Assembly: GCA_019054805.1 (NCBI GenBank)
Contig: JAHQIY010000010.1
Span: 479,501-543,500 of the forward strand
Length of the DNA stretch: 64,000 bases
Direction: 5' to 3'
DNA from: Brachionus manjavacas
Lineage: Eukaryota > Rotifera > Eurotatoria > Ploima > Brachionidae
Shown: positions 60,101-64,000 of the stretch, in pieces
Numbering within the stretch: position 1 is the stretch's first letter
Layout of the letters: each line of letters opens with the position of its first letter
Notes under the pieces: generated by a model
The model's database searches: none
The model's input: the letters and a program-made list of their open reading frames with translations, nothing else
Told to the model about the DNA's origin: nothing
Translations under genes and position numbers: made by a program

Positions 60101-60340
60101 ACCAAATTATTTCATTCAAATCATGGTAAAATGAAGTTATTAATCATGATTAAAAATGATTCAATCTTTTTAATTAAAAAATTTAATGCAAAAATGTTTT
60201 TTCTATGCATAGCTTTAAATTTTGAAACAAAAACTAAAAAATTTAACAAACTTTTTAAAGGCCCAAAATTGGTTCTGTAAATGTAATGAGCTTTTACATT
60301 TAGCATTTCATCTAAGTCTATTCTAATCACAAATCTACTA
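57151..60340. other. AT-rich DNA without recognised genes
   Basis: No coding or RNA gene seen. TTAACCCTTTTTAGTGTAGG at 57422-57441 looks like a piggyBac-type tip next to TTAA, but no partner end was found. A piece near 60260 shares GGTTCTGTAAATG with the MITE at 22865-23082. Confidence 0.4.
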
Positions 60341-61905
60341 ACCTCTGACAATCAGGTGGACATTGTATAGACTATTTTCCCAAAGATCTTGATAAAGTTT
60401 CACATCAACTGTTACTTTGAGGATATCAGCTTATGGTTTTAAAGGAAAATTGGGTGAAGATTTTTTTGATTGAAAGAAAGAATAGAGTTTTCCTTGGTAG
60501 CGTAGATTATAATGGCTCAATGTTACAAGTGGTTTTCCGCAAGTATCGGTCATTAATGATTTATCCGAGTCTTTGAGTCTTTAATTAAACAAAAGTCTAT
60601 GGTGGTGCATGGATAGACAATCGAATTAGACTTTTAAAAAACCATTTTCTTTTTTGTATCTTTGTACTTTATGGTTATTGTATTTTACTTGGCGCCATTC
60701 CTTTTGTACTTTATTAGATTTTTATTTTATTTGGCCCTGTTCCTTTTTATACTTTATTAAAAAATTAAGCGGGGTCCAGAGCGAAGGCCTGGTTTAGGGA
60801 TTCGAGTATGCTGAAGGTAAGAGAAATATTAGTTAAAATTTAAAATTAATATTTAAAAGATTAATTCAATAATTAAATTGTCATAGGAAAATAAGTAAAA
60901 TCGTCATGGATAACTAAATTAAAGATTTTAATTCATTAAAAGTTTTATTATTAATTTTAATTTTGACTTATAGTTCCCTAACCTACAACATACCCGAACC
61001 TCTAAACCAGGGCTCTGCCGCGGATTCCATTTGATTTTTTTATCACAATCAATTTTGTTTTTATATGACGATTTAATCATTGAAATGAGTGTTTAATTTT
61101 TTTTCAATATTTAAACTATTGATTAATTGAAATATTTATTTTAATTATCAAAAAGTACAAAATTTAGAAAAATGAAGAGGGTCAAATAAAATAAAATTAC
61201 AATTAAGTACAAAAAGTACACAAATTAATTTACTTTTTTATTATTATCTAATTGTCTATACCTCTACTGGTGATATGAAAATCATCGTAGCAATTCACCA
61301 TTTAAAGGATAACTTAGCTTTAGAAGTGATTAAGATACTGTTTCGAGTTGGATGATTAAATAAATGATTTAAGAGTCGGAAAGTGAAAAGTTATGGATAA
61401 AGGAAACAAACTCCTCAGTTTGACTACACAAGTTTTATTAAACATGGAACAAAGACACTAGACAAAACAAAATTGAAAAAGGACCTGGGCATGTTTTTTC
61501 AAAATTATATGAAATGGGGTGCAAATATGATGGTAGAGCTAAAAGGATTTTGGGAATGATTGGTAAAAATTTAAAATTTGAAAGAGGATAAGAGGAAATT
61601 GGAGAAGGTTCAACAAAGATCAGCGAAATTGATTGCAGAATGTAAGAATCTTGAGAATGAAGAAAATTAAGAAAATTGGAACTTAAGTCTCTAGTTACGA
61701 GAAGAAAAGGCGATTTAATACAAATTTTTAAAATTATTAATGGTTGATGATTGTTGACGGAAAAAATTAAAATTTTATCTTATTAAAAAGTGTTCATCAC
61801 GTTTCAACTTAATCACAAATAAAATTGACTGACTGAAACCGTTTCCCAAAAAATGTTGCTGAAGCAAATTCGTTGAATTCTTTTAAAGCAGTACTCTATG
61901 AATGA
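60341..61905 (+). mobile_element. Decayed CR1/jockey-group LINE split by a fold-back element
   Basis: The left part reads DLDKVSHQLLL, then MVLKENWVKIFLIERKNRVF then LGSVDYNGS (60380-60530), the RT region before the palm, and VYGGAW near 60597-60614. After the insertion the thumb and C-terminal pieces continue: KLEKVQQRSAKLIAECKNLE (61590-61665) and LKSLVTRRKGDLIQIFKIIN (61683-61742), then remnants to about 61900. Many breaks; old. Confidence 0.65.
60613..61260. mobile_element. Fold-back / long inverted-repeat MITE nested in LINE
   Basis: Tips TAGACAATCGAATTAG (left) and CTAATTGTCTA (right). The inverted arms are long, about 200 bp each, imperfect. Left blocks TTTTGTACTTTATTAG, TTTGGCCCTGTTCC, GGCCTGGTTTAGGG and TTCGAGTATGCTGAAGGT have inverse partners in the right arm (GAGGGTCAAATAAAATAAAA, CCTCTAAACCAGGG, ACCTACAACATACCCGAA). 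The AT-rich loop is about 100-200 bp. No coding. It could form a hairpin transcript. Confidence 0.65.
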
Positions 61906-64000
61906 TTTATGGTATGGAAACTGGTGTAATTGTAAAGAACTGCCACAGCCTTACGACTTAGCCGTAACAGTTAATTTTTATTACTACCAAAAAGTTCTAA
62001 AAAGAAAAATTGCCTTTGGGAAAAAAATTCTAAAAAATGCACACATATTAAAACATGCTTTGCGAAGTATTTGCAGAAGCTGAATTTAGGTGATAAAAGA
62101 TCCAGCTAATACGATTTACTGAGCATTTTTGAAACTAAAAAAAAAGCTATCAAATTTTTTCTTTTTGTTCTAAATTTCACAATTCCTTTTGATTAAACAT
62201 TGGCTATAGTTAAGAAAAAAATAATTAAAATTCTTTTTGAATTCTATACAAAAAATAAAAAAAGGTAAATTGGAAAATTACTGATTAAGTTTAGCAAAGC
62301 CGATATTTTTAGCCTATCTTTTTAACTTTTGTATCCTAAATTTAAATTTCCGAAATTAAATACTTAAATACAAACAAATACAATTTTAATAGTCCAATAT
62401 TTAAACAATAGATCTTGTCAGAAATCAAGACAAATTTCAAAAGAAAATACCAGCATTTTATAACTAAATATTTTTGAAAAATACATAGAAAATAAAAAAA
62501 AAGTTTCATAAAAAATTAGATTTTTCGCAAGTCAAAAATTTGAACAAGATTATGTGCTTATGTCAAGTAATATTCAGGATTCTTTTGAACCTGAAAATAG
62601 TGTTGATATCAAAGCAAAAACCTTCAAGAGGGTTTTCATTGCAAGATTAGTTGCTACTATTGTGCAACTCTTCCAAAATATTTATAGACTAAAAGTTTCT
62701 TTTAACTTACCGTTGATAATGTAGATTTTTATTAGGTTTTAAGAGAATTAATGGTCTAAGAGTGTGAAAAACATTAGCCTTTTAGGTGTCCTAAATCAGA
62801 GCGGTAATAGATTTTTCTTTAGGCTAATTTTTGGCTATAAATGAAGTCCAAATCTTGAAAACCAATCTTTTGTGTTAATTTGAAAAAAGCTCCTCAAATG
62901 ACTTAGAATAAAATTGTTTTTTCATCGTTTTCAGTAAACTTTTTCTTTCTAATTCCATATACCATTCTCTATCAGACATCAAACAATTGATAATGAAATT
63001 CTTTCTAATAAAAGACTTGACGAAACATGACTTTTTCGACATTTTAGTTTATCTAAATAATTATTATCGTATTGATAAACTTTTTTTTCTTATATTTAAA
63101 ATCAAGACTTAATACAATTATAACCCGTGTACAGTCTAACTTGAAATTTTCAAAATTTATTTATCGTTAAAGTTGAATGCTTTAGTGGTCGAGAGAAGAC
63201 CTAAATAATTATTTGAATTTTGAATTTTTTTTAAATATAAATGCAATTTTGCAGTTTCAGGATGGAATGAATTTTCAGGAGCCAGTTTGAAAAAAAAATT
63301 GGAGCGAATGTACTCTTAAAAGAATGTTTTTGTACTGAAATTTTCTTCAAAATTTTTCATTATCTGCAAAAAATATTTAATTATTTCAATTTAATTTGTT
63401 CCTTAAATGGAAGAATAAAAAAACTTAAACATGCCTAATTAAGAGAATTGAATGCAAGAAACACTAACTTCACTTTTTACAAATAAGTTTTTTTTTTCTT
63501 TAATCTTATTTTATGTCCAATAAATTATTTACGAGATGAACATTTTTTACTTTGATTTCTTTATCTATTTCATTTGATATTGATTCAAAGTTTATTCAGA
63601 AACTTGCTTCGAAGTTAAATAGAAAAATAAAACCCTATCAGTTGTTATTAATTCCTTTTGGTCACATCAAATTAAAAATATTAATAAAAACTAATTATAT
63701 CTAAATTCATAAAAAATATATGCATAAATAATAATTTGCATCAAAAAAGTCATAAAAGTAAAAAATTATTGATTGATAATTTTCGCATAAAAATTTTCTC
63801 CTCAAATTCTTTTGAATCTATCTGTTTTTGACATGGTCAAAATTTCACTATCATAAATTCATCTTTTTTTGATGAAGATTGAATATTGAACAAATTGAAA
63901 TATTTAAAAAAATTTTTTATAATTAAAGTAAGCAATTCCAAATAGAAAAAAATTTCTTGAAAAGCTAATTAAAATTAAATTTAACTTTATTTAATTTTAA
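61906..64000. other. AT-rich DNA without recognised genes
   Basis: No coding, RNA gene or clear repeat. On the - strand about 63010-62870 a frame reads RKNFIINCLMSDREWYMELE and on to FEELFSN and a stop. It could be a LINE C-terminal remnant, but I cannot place it. Confidence 0.4.

Overview
The window is a strongly AT-rich animal genomic segment. It has spliced genes with GT-AG introns, many degraded transposons and no bacterial features. Several introns are only about 45-55 nt long, while others are kilobases long and full of transposable elements. The mix of LINE, hAT, Tc1, Mutator-like and TTAA-flanked elements with compact metazoan genes suits a small lophotrochozoan invertebrate. A Brachionus-like rotifer is my best guess, but it is only a guess.

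Layout. The left edge (2-82) holds the tail of an Ig-like exon. A UBASH3/TULA (Sts) homologue follows on the + strand (853-12022) with UBA, 2H-phosphoesterase-like, SH3 and histidine-phosphatase parts. Its introns carry LINE and TTAA-flanked elements. 12.2-17.3 kb is a transposon block, including a hAT element (13237-17099) inserted in a LINE. On the - strand follow a DBH-like/MOXD1 copper monooxygenase (17535-25607, nine exons, about 610 aa), an ABCB8-like mitochondrial ABC transporter (28103-34856, six exons, about 704 aa), a CISD3-like double CDGSH iron-sulphur protein (34993-35435) and clathrin light chain (35690-36770, five exons, about 254 aa).

Two paralogous single-pass Ig-like membrane receptors on the - strand (39380-41946 and 49217-53809) flank a 7.3 kb transposon graveyard. 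They share the signal peptide, ectodomain, linker exon and membrane exon. The second has a long cytoplasmic tail with two candidate alternative last exons, one of which carries PPxY and ITIM-like tyrosine motifs. From 53.8 kb to the end I see no host gene, only AT-rich DNA with LINE relics, a SINE fragment and a fold-back element nested in a LINE.

How the genes relate. ABCB8 and CISD3 are both mitochondrial and linked to iron-sulphur or iron handling in other animals, but their adjacency may be chance. The UBASH3 phosphatase and the receptor with ITIM-like motifs both suggest phosphotyrosine signalling. No link between them is shown by the sequence. No LTR element, Polinton, CRISPR array, rRNA or convincing functional tRNA gene was seen.
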